64,000 nt of DNA from Embleya sp042956465 (GTDB taxonomy: Bacteria; Actinomycetota; Actinomycetes; Streptomycetales; Streptomycetaceae). The notes beneath the pieces were generated by a model that saw only the letters and a list, made by a program, of their open reading frames with translations, had not been told where the DNA came from and searched no databases. The position numbers and the translations under genes are program-made. This document shows, piece after piece, positions 18,901 through 28,015 of this stretch. Where the stretch lies: the NCBI RefSeq assembly GCF_042956465.1, contig NZ_JBIBGL010000004.1, positions 496,001 to 560,000 of the forward strand, read 5' to 3'. Positions within the stretch are counted from its first letter, which is position 1. Each line of letters opens with the position of its first letter.

Positions 18901-21900
18901 GTGCGTGCGGGGTGCGCCGGGCCCGGGAGGTGAAGCGTTCGACCACGGTGATGGTCGGCACGTCGTGTGCGGTGGCGTTGACCTCGTGCACGAGCAGCCG
19001 GCGTTCGGCGTCGGTGAGCAGGTCCAGGCTGCTCAACGGCGTGTGCGGGTCGGCGAGCACCTGCGCGAGCAGTCGGTGCAGCCGCTCCAAAAGCGCGACG
19101 ACGGTGGCGTGTTCGAACAGGTCGCATGCGTATCCGGCGTGGATCCGAATGTCGTCGTCGGCCGATTCCACGAACCGCAGGTCGAGATCGAACATCGCCG
19201 CGCCCGTGCCCGGTGCGAAGGGTTCGGCGTGCGTGTCGGGCAGCGCGAGGTCGATCTCCTCGGCGCGGTGATGGGTCAGGGTGGCCTGGATCAGCGGGTG
19301 TCGGGACAGGGTACGGGTGGGCCGCAGTCGATCCACCACCCAGTCGAAGGGCACGTCGGCGTGCGCGAACGCGGCCAGGTCGGCGTTTCGGGTGCGGTCG
19401 AGCAGGTCGGCGAAGGTCGGGTCGCCGCCGACGTACGTGCGCAGCACGACGGTGTTGACGAACAGGCCGACCACGCCGTCCAGATCCTCGTCGGTGCGGC
19501 CGGCGACGGGTGCGCCGAGCAGGATGTCCTCGCCCGCGCCGAGGTGGTGCAGGACGGCGACGACGGCGGCGTGCAGCGTGGTGAACACGCTTGTGCCGGT
19601 GTCGTGCGCGAGGCCGCGCAGGGCGTCGGCGAGATCGGCGGGCAGGGTGTGCTCGGCGCTCGCGCCGCGGTGGCCGCGCTCGGCGCGGCGCGAGCGGTCG
19701 GCGGGCAGCGCCAGTTCCTCCGGAGCGTCGCGCAACACAGCTGCCCAGTAGTCGAGTTGGCGACGTGTCAGATCGGTGGGCGTGTCCCGCGTGCCCAGGA
19801 TCGCGCGCTGCCAGGCCGCGTACGCGCCGTGTCCGGTGACCGGTTCGGGACGCGGCGGCGGCACCGTCCCGGCCGAGCGCGCGACGTAGGCGGCGGAGAG
19901 GTCGGCCAGCAACGGTCCGAACGACCAGCGGTCGGCCGCGCTGTGGTGCAACACCAGGGCCAGGACGCTCTCCCCGTCGGGCGCGCCGACGAACAGCGCG
20001 GCCCGGACGGGTGGATCGACACCGATGTCGAAGGGCCGCTCCGCGAGGGCGGCCACCTCGGCAGGGACCTGCTCGGGCGATCGGGTGTGCGCCGCCACGA
20101 CGGCGCAGTGCATCCCGGCATGCGCGGCCTCGGGCGTGAGCACCTCACGCACGGGTGTACCGTCCGCGCCGGGCACCAGCAGGGTGCGCAGGCTCTCGTG
20201 CCGCGCGACCACGTCGTGCAGTGCCGCGCGGAGCGCCCCCGGGTCGAGCCGGCCGCGCAGCCGCAGGCCCAGCGGCAGGTTGTAGGCCGCGGACGGCCCG
20301 CGCACCTGTTCCTCGAACCACAGGCCGATCTGGGCGAAGGACGCGGGTGCCGGGCTCGGTACGGCGATCTCGCGCACCCGGGGGCGCACCGGTTCGGCCG
20401 TGTCGACCAGGCGGGCCAGTGCGGCGGGTGTGGGTGCGTGGAAGACGTCGGGCACGGCGAGTTCGACCGCGAAGGTACGGCGCAGCCGGTTCGCCAGCCG
20501 CGCCGCGAGCAGCGAATGGCCGCCGAGGGCGAAGAAGTCGTCGTCCGGGCCGATGTCGTCCGCTGCCAGGCTGAGGAATTCGGCGAAGATCGTGCACAGT
20601 TCGCTTTCGCGCTCGTCGGCCGGCGCCCGCTTGGGCGCGGTGGACGTCTGCGGGGCGGGCAGCGCGCCGCGGTCGAGCTTGCCGTTGGGGTTGAGCGGGA
20701 ACGCGTCCAGCACGACGTACGCGTCGGGCAGCAGGGCTGCGGGCAGGGTGCGGGCGAGGTCGGCGCGCACCGCGTCGATGTCGATGCGAGTGCCCGGGGT
20801 GGGCACGAGGTAGGCGCACAGGGCGGTGCCGGAGCGGATCGCGACCACGAGCGCGCGGGCGATGCCCGCGTGCCGCAGCAGGCAGGCTTCGATCTCGCCG
20901 GGTTCGATCCGCACGCCGCGGATCTTGATCTGGTGGTCCGCGCGGCCCAGGAACTCCAGTTCGCCGCTCGCTCGTCGGCGCACCAGGTCGCCGGTGCGGT
21001 AGAGCCGGGAGCCCGGCGGCCCGTACGGGTCGGCGACGAAGCGTTCGGCGGTGGCGGCGGGTCGGCCGAGGTAGCCGCGGGCCAGGCCGTCGCCGGCGAG
21101 GTGGAGCTCGCCCGGGACGCCGATGGGCACGGGGCGCAGCGCGGCGTCCAGGACGCGGGCGCGGGTGCGGGCGATCGGCCGGCCGATCGGCACGGTCGGT
21201 GACGCGGTGGCACTGCTCGGGGTGTGGATGTGCGCGAGGCTGTCGCCGGCGGCTTCGGAGCAGCCGTACAGGTTGACCACGGTGGTGTGCGGTCGGCGGG
21301 CGACGACGGCGTCGGCCAGGGCCTTGGGCAGGGGTTCGCCGGAGCAGATCCAGGTGTGCACGCTTGCCAGGGCGCCGGGCGGGGCGGTGTCGAGGAGGGT
21401 CTCCAGCAGGCTGGGGACCACGGTGAGTACGCCGGCGCCGCTGCGGTCGGCGAGTTCGGTCAGGCGCAGCGCGTCGCGGGCGGTGGCGTCGTCGGCCAGG
21501 ACGAGCATGTCCCCGGCGACGAGGGCGCCCAGGAGTTCGGTGCTGCCGTCGATGAAGGCGAGCGCGCTCTTGGCCAGGCGCACCCGGCTCGCGCCGGGCC
21601 CGGGCGGCAGCGCGGTGCGACCCCAGCGCAGGCGGTTGGTCAGGGCGCGTTGGGTGCCGACGACGGCCTTGGGGCGGCCGGTGGAGCCGGAGGTGAAGAC
21701 GACGTAGGCGGGCGTCTGCGGGTGGATCGGCGGGCGGGCCGGGGCGGCGTCGGCGAATGCGGCCGGGAGGTCGTCGAGGTGCAGGACGGGGGTGGTGTCG
21801 GTGGGCGGGGTGTAGTCGGCGCCGCAGAGCAGGAGGTCGGGCGCGGCGTCGGCGAGCATGGCGGCGATGCGCTCGGGCGGGTGGGTGCGGTCGAGCGGCA

Positions 21901-23638
21901 GGTAGGCGGCGCCGATGCGCAGGATGGCGAGCAGGGTCGCGACCAGGTCGGCGGTGCGCGGCAGGGCCAGCGCGACGACGGGTTCGCCGCCGATGCCGCG
22001 CGGGTGCAGGGCGTTGGTGAGGGCGGCGGCGATGTGCTCGGCGCGGGCGTCCAGGTCGGCGTAGGTCCACGTGGTGTCACCGGCCCGGACGGCCGGGGCA
22101 TGGGGGCGCTCGCGGATGACGGCCTGCACGAGTTCGGCGACGCCTCCGGCGGGGAAGTCCTCGATGTCGTCGGCGGGTTGCTCGGGCGCCTGGTCCGGCG
22201 GGGTCGCGTCGAGCAGGGCCAGGGGTGTGTCGGGCCGGGCGAGTGCGGCGGTGAGCAGGGTTTCCAGGTGGGCCAGCAGGCGTTCGATCGTGTCGGGCTC
22301 GAACAGGGGTGTGCGGTAGGTCGCCTCCACGAGCAGGTCCTCGTCCCGAAGGAAGCCTTCCAGGGCCAGGTCGAACTGGGTGGTGCCGTTGTGCACGTGC
22401 CGCCAGGAGGTGTCCAGGCCGGGCAGGTCGAGGTCGCCGAGGTCGCGGGTGAGCAGGCCGAACATCACGTCGAACAGCGGTGGTCGGCCCGGCCTGCGTG
22501 GTGGTCGGACCTCGTCCAGGACCCGGTCGAACGGCACGTTCCGGTGCTCGAACGCGTCGGTGCACACGTCGCCGAGCCGCGCGGTCGCCTGACGGAAGGT
22601 CAGTTTCCGGGTGTGGTCGGAGAGATCGGCGCGCAGCACGACGGTATTGCCGAAGTTGCCGATCAGTTCGGCGGCGTGCGGGTCGGTGCGGTCCATCACG
22701 AGCGTGCCGATCGGCAGGTCGGTGGACCCGGTGTGGCGGCGGAGCAGCTCCGCGAACGCGGTGAGCACGACGGTGAACGCGGTGACGCCGCACTGGGCGG
22801 CGAAATCGCGGATGCGGGGCGGTATTTCCGGGGACAGTCGGCGGGTGCACCGGCCGCCGCGTTCGTCCGGGGCCGGTGTCCTGGGACCGTCGGCGGGCAG
22901 GTCGGGCGGGAGCGGCGGCGGGGTCAGCCGGGCCCGCCAGAACTTCGTTCCGGCCTCGTCGGGGGGCCTGCCGTGCGCCCATGCGGCGATGTCGGCGTAC
23001 TGCACGGCGGGCGCGGTCGCGGTGCGGGTGCCGTCCGGGCCGGCGGCGCGGCGGTAGAACGCGGCGAGGTCGCGCGCGAGCACGCCCCACGTTCCGCCGT
23101 CCCACGCGATGTGGTGCACGACCTGCACGAGGGCGTGGTCCGCGGGCCCGAGGGCGAGGAGTTCGTAGCGCACGGAGCGTTCGCGGGCCAGGTCGAACGG
23201 GCGGGCGGCCAGGCGCCTGGCGACGCGCTCGGCCTCGGTGTCCCGGACGTCGGCCGGCAGTCGGGTCAGGTCGCGGACCGGCAGCGGGTCGTCGGGCGGG
23301 TCGGCGATCGTCTGGTAGGGAACACCGGTGGCGTCGGCGTGGTAGGTGGTACGCAGGACCTCGTGGGCGCACAGGAGTTCGCGGGTGGCCACGCGCAGCG
23401 CGCCGACGTCGAGCGGGCCGCGGACGCGGATGAGCAGGCAGCCGTTGTAGGACGTGCCGGCCGGGTTGGCCTGCTGGTGCAGCCACAGACTGTGCTGCAC
23501 GGCGGACAGGGGTGCGGGGGTGCTTCGGTCGCGGGGGCGGATGCCGTCGGCTGGGGTGTCCGGTTGTACACCCGCTTCGGCCAGCAGTCGCCGGATCAGC
23601 TCTCGGCGGCGTTCGTCGGCCGGGTTCGCACTCGTCAA
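15968..23638 (-). CDS. NRPS, two modules: C-A-PCP-C-A-PCP-E*
   Basis: 2556 aa. TTG 23638 is chosen as the start, with GAAGGGG 7 bp upstream and a C domain beginning about 35 residues in. Order: C (VVHHIAWDGGTW, about 177), A1 (VFTSGSTGRPK, about 647), PCP (ALGGHSLLA, about 1038), C (LHHSAADRWS, about 1231), A2 (LYTSGSTGRPK, about 1713), PCP (ALGGDSIGA, about 2100) and an epimerase-like domain in which HHxxxD is HALVLD, so the second, catalytic His is Ala. The A1 pocket reads I-D-T-T-I-S-L-G-D. The acidic residue is shifted to the second position, as in the beta-alanine code I recall (VDWVISLAD). The A2 pocket reads D-V-W-H-L-G-T-I-T: Ser-like at the start, unlike Ser at the end. Its start lies 182 bp from the divergent NRPS gene, with a shared iron box between them. 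Confidence 0.92.
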   Translation of the reverse strand: MTSANPADERRRELIRRLLAEAGVQPDTPADGIRPRDRSTPAPLSAVQHSLWLHQQANPAGTSYNGCLLIRVRGPLDVGALRVATRELLCAHEVLRTTYHADATGVPYQTIADPPDDPLPVRDLTRLPADVRDTEAERVARRLAARPFDLARERSVRYELLALGPADHALVQVVHHIAWDGGTWGVLARDLAAFYRRAAGPDGTRTATAPAVQYADIAAWAHGRPPDEAGTKFWRARLTPPPLPPDLPADGPRTPAPDERGGRCTRRLSPEIPPRIRDFAAQCGVTAFTVVLTAFAELLRRHTGSTDLPIGTLVMDRTDPHAAELIGNFGNTVVLRADLSDHTRKLTFRQATARLGDVCTDAFEHRNVPFDRVLDEVRPPRRPGRPPLFDVMFGLLTRDLGDLDLPGLDTSWRHVHNGTTQFDLALEGFLRDEDLLVEATYRTPLFEPDTIERLLAHLETLLTAALARPDTPLALLDATPPDQAPEQPADDIEDFPAGGVAELVQAVIRERPHAPAVRAGDTTWTYADLDARAEHIAAALTNALHPRGIGGEPVVALALPRTADLVATLLAILRIGAAYLPLDRTHPPERIAAMLADAAPDLLLCGADYTPPTDTTPVLHLDDLPAAFADAAPARPPIHPQTPAYVVFTSGSTGRPKAVVGTQRALTNRLRWGRTALPPGPGASRVRLAKSALAFIDGSTELLGALVAGDMLVLADDATARDALRLTELADRSGAGVLTVVPSLLETLLDTAPPGALASVHTWICSGEPLPKALADAVVARRPHTTVVNLYGCSEAAGDSLAHIHTPSSATASPTVPIGRPIARTRARVLDAALRPVPIGVPGELHLAGDGLARGYLGRPAATAERFVADPYGPPGSRLYRTGDLVRRRASGELEFLGRADHQIKIRGVRIEPGEIEACLLRHAGIARALVVAIRSGTALCAYLVPTPGTRIDIDAVRADLARTLPAALLPDAYVVLDAFPLNPNGKLDRGALPAPQTSTAPKRAPADERESELCTIFAEFLSLAADDIGPDDDFFALGGHSLLAARLANRLRRTFAVELAVPDVFHAPTPAALARLVDTAEPVRPRVREIAVPSPAPASFAQIGLWFEEQVRGPSAAYNLPLGLRLRGRLDPGALRAALHDVVARHESLRTLLVPGADGTPVREVLTPEAAHAGMHCAVVAAHTRSPEQVPAEVAALAERPFDIGVDPPVRAALFVGAPDGESVLALVLHHSAADRWSFGPLLADLSAAYVARSAGTVPPPRPEPVTGHGAYAAWQRAILGTRDTPTDLTRRQLDYWAAVLRDAPEELALPADRSRRAERGHRGASAEHTLPADLADALRGLAHDTGTSVFTTLHAAVVAVLHHLGAGEDILLGAPVAGRTDEDLDGVVGLFVNTVVLRTYVGGDPTFADLLDRTRNADLAAFAHADVPFDWVVDRLRPTRTLSRHPLIQATLTHHRAEEIDLALPDTHAEPFAPGTGAAMFDLDLRFVESADDDIRIHAGYACDLFEHATVVALLERLHRLLAQVLADPHTPLSSLDLLTDAERRLLVHEVNATAHDVPTITVVERFTSRARRTPHAPALIAADGTVTTYGRLAARVEANVRRLIGAGAGPDTLVAVALPRSPDLVVALLAVLASGAAYVPLDADDPPARLAETIADARPTLVLTDTAHAQRPWGRPVVVIGDDPAEPDAAEGPMPPPQAAHPAYVLYTSGSTGRPKGVLVSHAALANQLAWVQGEYALTPADRVLHKAPIGFDVSLWEVFWPLCEGATVVLAAPDGHRDPAHLAALAHTHAVTVAHFVPPMLDAVLDAVEAASAPRITSLRLLLCGGEALPPATARRSARLLGPTPHNTYGPTEATITATAWNPAGALDADAVPIGRPVWNTGALVLDARLRPTPIALPGELYLTGAQLAEGYLHRPGQTAERFVADPYGPPGSRMYRTGDLVRRRADGALVYLGRTDHQVKLRGVRIESGEIEAHLTARADLAAAVVGARPGPTGAPILVAHVVPAPAADVDPEALRGELADRLPEHLVPAAIVVVPALPLLPNGKLDRAALPDPDVAPHTPDTAPSDGAQAELARIFAEVLRVERVGVRDGFFALGGDSIGATLVAGKARSIGLRFTVKDVFRHQSVSALARVARREDPQASPPAPVMLADPPLSHVFRDGGTGPNGHHVCAVRPVAAGRDRLLTGIVAELERRYPALRLRIETVGKRLWRTTSVAEANPRVRVVAGTPQGTAGELERAMAELDVTGGPTLAVTLTPGRLLVVAHALVLDAAAVERVADELAAALGQERPRTPAPPAEMSDPERVDVAPVEADETTWAEELRGAVPAPALLGTASGRTLFLATVLAGGDPELGDGSGEAAASIEAVRAAAGEAFLAALHARTPDVDRLLIDRIVDPHRHRAPESAPPVGSFAYAYPLAATRGGPAPDLSAADLRGAGYTRVRYASRSGARVLGRVAHAEIVLRDAPAHGWADDVPSAVSTRWPLDAAIAVAAGEHGPRCRLTLCAGPTVDADDARRLLATWAAETRARIPGARTITDSETTTPNTDPGRTT

Positions 23639-23707
23639 GTCCGGGCCCCTTCGGCGCCGACTCCGGGGAGCCGCGCGTTCTCGAACAGTCGAAAAGCCTT
23701 GCCTGAC

Positions 23708-23726
23708 TTAGGTTTGCCTACCCTAT
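23708..23726. promoter_or_regulatory. Iron box between the divergent NRPS genes
   Basis: TTAGGTTTGCCTACCCTAT matches the DmdR1/IdeR operator class and lies in the 182-bp divergent promoter region 23639-23820. It is 70 bp from the TTG start on the left and 94 bp from the GTG start on the right. One operator could therefore control all three NRPS genes and the binding lipoprotein. Confidence 0.8.
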
Positions 23727-23820
23727 ATTTGTGACGCCGGAGGCGAGTGTCAAGAACGGGTCGCCCGGGCGACCGCCCACTCGCGTCCCGCGGACCCTTT
23801 CGCGATCGAAGGAGAACAGC

Positions 23821-26800
23821 GTGCGGCTGACCGTCGAGGACGTACGACGCGACGTGGCGCAACTGCTCGAAGTGGCACCGGAGTCCCTGCACGACGAGGA
23901 CGACCTGATCGCGCTCGGACTCGACTCGCTGCGACTGATGCGCCTGGCCGGCGGCTGGCGCCGCAGCGGTGCCCGGGTCACCTTCGCGGACCTGGCCACC
24001 GTCCCGACCCTCGCGGCATGGATCGCCCTCCTGGACGACGACACCGCACCGCCGCCGCCCGCTCCGCAGCCCGCACCCGCAGCCGAACCGGCGAGCGAAC
24101 CCGCCCCGGAATCGGGAACGTTCGCGCTCGCGCTGATGCAACACGCCTACTGGATCGGTCGCTCCGAGGCACAGCCCCTGGGCGGCGTCGCCGCGCACCT
24201 GTACACCGAGTTCGACACCGAACCCGGCGACGCGGTGGACCCCGCCCGCCTGCACGCCGCCGCACGCACCCTGATCGCCCGCCACCCCATGCTGCGCGTA
24301 CGCGTCACCGACGACGGCCGCCAGGAAATCCTGCCCACCGCGCCCGGCGAGGCGCTGCGGGTGCTGGACCTGCGCGACGCGGACATCGACACCGTCGCGG
24401 ACCGCCTCGACCGCATCCGCGACGAATGCTCGCACCAAATGCTCGACATCGAATCCGGCCGCGTCATCGACCTGCGCGTGACGCTGCTGCCCGGTGGGCG
24501 CAGCCGGCTGCACCTGGACGTGGACATGGTCGCGGCCGACGCGCTCAGCTACCGGGTGCTGCTCGCCGACTTGGCCCAGCTGTACGCACACCCCGAACAC
24601 CCGCCGGCCGAACCGGGCTACGACTACCGCGACTACCTCGCGGCCCGGCCCCCGCTGCGCCGCGCCGCCGCCGAGCGCGCCGCCGCGTACTGGACCGAGC
24701 GCCTGCCCGACCTGCCCGGCGCACCCGAACTCCCGCTGCGCAGCCCGCTACCGGCCGACCTGACCCGGGTGACCCGGCGCCACATGTGGCTGGACCCGGA
24801 GGAGCGCGGCCACTGGTCGGCGCGAGCGCACGCCCACAGGATCACCCCCGCGATGGCCTTCGCGACCGCGTTCGCCGCCGTCCTGGCCGGCTGGAGCGCC
24901 ACTCCCCGATTCCTGCTGAACGTACCGCTGTTCGACCGCGAGGACCTGCACCCGGACGTACCGCGCCTGGTCGGCGACTTCACCGGTTCCGTGCTCCTGG
25001 ACGTCGACATGTCCGAGCAGCGCTCCTTCCTCGATCACGCCCGCGCGCTCCAGCTGCGCATGCATCGCGACGCCGCGCACGCCGACCACTCGGGCCTGCA
25101 CGTGCTGCGCGATCTCGCCCGCGCCCGCGGCGAACAGGTACTCGCGCCGATCGTGTACACCAGCGCCCTGGGCCTGGGCGAACTCTTCGACCCCGACGTG
25201 CGCCGCCTGTTCGGCGAACCGTCCTGGATCGTCTCGCAGGGACCGCAGGTGCTGCTCGACGCCCAGATCACCGAGGTGCGCGGCGGTCTGCTGATCAACT
25301 GGGACGTGCGCGAGGACGCCTTCCCCGACGGGGTCGCGGACGCGATGTTCGCCGCCTACCGCGAGTTGCTCACCCGCCTGGGCACGGCGCGGGCCGACTG
25401 GCGCGAGCCGATCCACGAACTGCTGCCCGCCACCCAGCGGGCCGTCCTCGATCGGGTCAACGCCACCGACGGCCCACGCTCGCACCGCGCCCTGCACGAC
25501 GGCTTCTTCGCCCACGCCGCCACCCGACCGCACGCACCCGCCCTCGTGTGGGGCCTCGCGGACACCGACGGCGGCACCCTGACCTACGGCGAACTCGCCG
25601 ACCGCGCACGGCGCGTGGCCACGGCCCTGCGCACGCGGGGCATCGCGCCCGGCGACACCGTCGCGATCACCCTGCCCAAGGGGCCGGACCAGATCGTGGC
25701 CGCTCTGGGCGTACTCGCGGCCGGCGCCGCGTACGTCCCGATCGGCGTCGAACAACCACCCGCACGCCGCGAACGCATCCACCGCACCGCCCGGGCCCGC
25801 CTGGCCCTGGACGCCGACGGCGCCACCGGCGACTCGCCGCTCGCCGCCGCCCTCGCGCTCACCGAAGCCCTCGCCCACCCCGCCGAAGACCTCGTTCCGG
25901 TGCCCGTCGACGAGGAGAGCGTCGCCTACGTGCTCTTCACGTCCGGCTCCACCGGCGAGCCCAAGGGCGTCGAAGTCCCGCACCGCGCCGCGATGAACAC
26001 CATCGACGACCTCGTCGACCGGTTCGCGCTCGGCCCGGACGATCGCGCACTGGGCCTGTCCGCACTCGACTTCGACCTGTCGGTGTTCGACGTCTTCGGC
26101 CTGCTCTCGGTCGGCGGCGCGGTGGTCCTGCCCGCCGACGAGGACCGCCGCGAGGCCGGCCGCTGGGTCGACCTGGTACGCGAGCGGCACGTCACCGTCG
26201 TCAACTGTGTGCCGGCCCTGCTCGACATGCTGCTCACCGCCGGCGCCGCGGCCGGCTCGGCGGGCCTGGGCACCGGGTTGCGCGTCGTGCTGCTCGGCGG
26301 GGACTGGGTCACCGTCGACCTCCCGGGGCGGCTGCACGCGCAGGCCCCCGGCTGCCGCTTCGTCGCACTCGGCGGCACCACCGAGACGGCCATCCACTCC
26401 ACCGTGTACGAGGTGCCCGCCGGCACCGAACTCCCCTCCCACTGGCAGGCGATCCCGTACGGCACCCCGCTGCGCAACGTCCGCTGCCGGGTCGTGGACG
26501 CGGTCGGCCGGGACAGCCCCGACCTGGTGCCGGGCGAACTGTGGATCAGCGGCGAGGGCGTGGCCGCCGGCTACCGCGGCGATCCCGCACGCACCGCGGA
26601 CCGCTTCCGCGAGGTCGCGGGCCGCCGCTGGTACCGCACGGGCGACCTGGCCCGGCGACTGCCCGACGGCATCCTGGAGTTCCTCGGCCGCGCCGACCAC
26701 CAGGTCAAACTGCGCGGCTTCCGGATCGAACCCGGCGAGATCGAGGCCGCCCTGGCGGGCGTGGCCGGGGTCCGGCGCGCGGTGGCCGGCGTGCACGAGG

Positions 26801-27354
26801 GCGCCCTGGTCGCAGCTGTCGCCGCGGAACCGGACGTGAGCATCCACCGCCTGCGCGACGCGGCCGAGAAGTCGCTGCCGGCCCACATGATCCCCGAGCA
26901 CATCGCCCTGGTCGACGAACTCCCGCTGACCGCCAACGGCAAGATCGACCGCCGGGCGCTGGCGCCCGTATGGGCACGCGGCCCCGCCGGCCCGCCGCCC
27001 GAGCCGCCGCGCACCGACCTCGAACGCCTGATCGCGTCGATCTGGCAGGAGGCGCTGCCCGCCGGCACCCGCGAACTCGGCCGCGACGACGACTTCTTCG
27101 CCCTCGGTGGCGACTCGATCCTGGCCACGGCCATCGTCGGCCGACTCCGCGAAACCCTCGGCCCCGACACCGTGACCGTGCGCCGACTCTTCGCCTCCCG
27201 CACCGTCGCTTCCCTGGCCACCCACCTACGCACGCACGAGCGAACCCCCGGCCGCCTGGAGCACATCGCCCGAATCCACCTCCAGGTCGCGGCCCTCTCC
27301 GACGACGCGGTAAACGCCGCCCTGACCACAACCCCCGGCTCGCCGCCGGCCTGA
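23821..27354 (+). CDS. NRPS loading/first module: ArCP-Cy-A-PCP (MbtB/phenyloxazoline synthase-like)
   Basis: 1177 aa from GTG 23821, chosen over the longer frame because GAAGGAG sits 6 bp upstream and the carrier domain begins at once. Order: aryl carrier protein (LIALGLDSLRLM, Ser near 36), heterocyclisation domain with the DxxxxDxxS motif DVDMVAADALS (about 233), adenylation domain (LFTSGSTGEPKGVE, about 704) and PCP (ALGGDSILA, about 1095). The pocket reads D-L-F-N-L-G-L-I-H, close to Cys/Ser/Thr pockets of Cy-A modules; I cannot separate oxazoline from thiazoline. An aryl acid (salicylate or 2,3-dihydroxybenzoate) must be loaded by a stand-alone AMP ligase not present here. It would pass an aryl-azoline to the C domain that starts the divergent NRPS. 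Confidence 0.92.
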   Translation: MRLTVEDVRRDVAQLLEVAPESLHDEDDLIALGLDSLRLMRLAGGWRRSGARVTFADLATVPTLAAWIALLDDDTAPPPPAPQPAPAAEPASEPAPESGTFALALMQHAYWIGRSEAQPLGGVAAHLYTEFDTEPGDAVDPARLHAAARTLIARHPMLRVRVTDDGRQEILPTAPGEALRVLDLRDADIDTVADRLDRIRDECSHQMLDIESGRVIDLRVTLLPGGRSRLHLDVDMVAADALSYRVLLADLAQLYAHPEHPPAEPGYDYRDYLAARPPLRRAAAERAAAYWTERLPDLPGAPELPLRSPLPADLTRVTRRHMWLDPEERGHWSARAHAHRITPAMAFATAFAAVLAGWSATPRFLLNVPLFDREDLHPDVPRLVGDFTGSVLLDVDMSEQRSFLDHARALQLRMHRDAAHADHSGLHVLRDLARARGEQVLAPIVYTSALGLGELFDPDVRRLFGEPSWIVSQGPQVLLDAQITEVRGGLLINWDVREDAFPDGVADAMFAAYRELLTRLGTARADWREPIHELLPATQRAVLDRVNATDGPRSHRALHDGFFAHAATRPHAPALVWGLADTDGGTLTYGELADRARRVATALRTRGIAPGDTVAITLPKGPDQIVAALGVLAAGAAYVPIGVEQPPARRERIHRTARARLALDADGATGDSPLAAALALTEALAHPAEDLVPVPVDEESVAYVLFTSGSTGEPKGVEVPHRAAMNTIDDLVDRFALGPDDRALGLSALDFDLSVFDVFGLLSVGGAVVLPADEDRREAGRWVDLVRERHVTVVNCVPALLDMLLTAGAAAGSAGLGTGLRVVLLGGDWVTVDLPGRLHAQAPGCRFVALGGTTETAIHSTVYEVPAGTELPSHWQAIPYGTPLRNVRCRVVDAVGRDSPDLVPGELWISGEGVAAGYRGDPARTADRFREVAGRRWYRTGDLARRLPDGILEFLGRADHQVKLRGFRIEPGEIEAALAGVAGVRRAVAGVHEGALVAAVAAEPDVSIHRLRDAAEKSLPAHMIPEHIALVDELPLTANGKIDRRALAPVWARGPAGPPPEPPRTDLERLIASIWQEALPAGTRELGRDDDFFALGGDSILATAIVGRLRETLGPDTVTVRRLFASRTVASLATHLRTHERTPGRLEHIARIHLQVAALSDDAVNAALTTTPGSPPA

Positions 27355-28015
27355 TCGCGGCCGGCGGGACGCACCACGAGGCCTCGCAGACAGGCCTGGT
27401 CACGGGTGCGACGGGAGCGGTCTGCGACGGGGGCGGGCCGCGACGCCTGAGGCCGGCTCGTGAGCCTGGTTCGTGCGGCCGGCTCGTGAGTCCGCTTCGT
27501 GCGGCCGGTTCGTGCGGCCGGTTGGCGAGCCCGGTCCGGCGGACAGGATCGCTTGGGACCCGTGGAGCGTGCCGGGCCACTACCATCGGTCCCGAGCACT
27601 CCACCATGGGTGATGCGCGCGGGCGGGTATTGCGCCGCGGGGGGCGAGTGCCGCCGTCGGAACGGCGCCGAGCAGACCTCCGGCGTGGCCGCCGCGTCCG
27701 CAACCGGGCGGCGTTCGCCGTACAGGAACACGTCACGTGGAGGTCACCCGGAGGTCCGGCGCGCCACCCGCGCCCGGCTCGCCCGGGCCGGGACGGCCGG
27801 GCGCGTGCATGGCCGCGGACGCCGCTTCGGCCGGGGGCGCGCACCGGCCCGCGTCGGAAAGATCCCGCCGCGTGCGAGGCGACTCGCGCCCGCCCACCCC
27901 GCCGACCGCGTTGCCGTCGCCGACCGCACAGTTGCCGACCGCGTCGCGGTCCCCGGCTGCCCCACCCGAGTGTCGCTCTTGGTCAGAGGCGGCCGAGCGG
28001 GGTAGAACGATAGAC
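27355..28015. other. Intergenic region with short repeats; no gene supported
   Basis: About 660 bp between the NRPS gene and the sensor phosphatase. At 27449-27530 the unit GGCCGGCTCGTGAG plus TTCGTGC recurs two to four times in degenerate form. No reading frame here has convincing coding character or a plausible start. The right end holds the promoter of the next gene. Confidence 0.5.

Noticed and set aside
23731..23820. GTG 23731 as start of the ArCP-Cy-A-PCP protein
   Set aside because: It lies 5 bp after the iron box and has no ribosome site, whereas GTG 23821 has GAAGGAG and begins the carrier domain directly.
27499..28005. Open frames between the NRPS and the SpoIIE-type gene
   Set aside because: No start signal, no codon bias and no motif; probable non-coding high-GC DNA.
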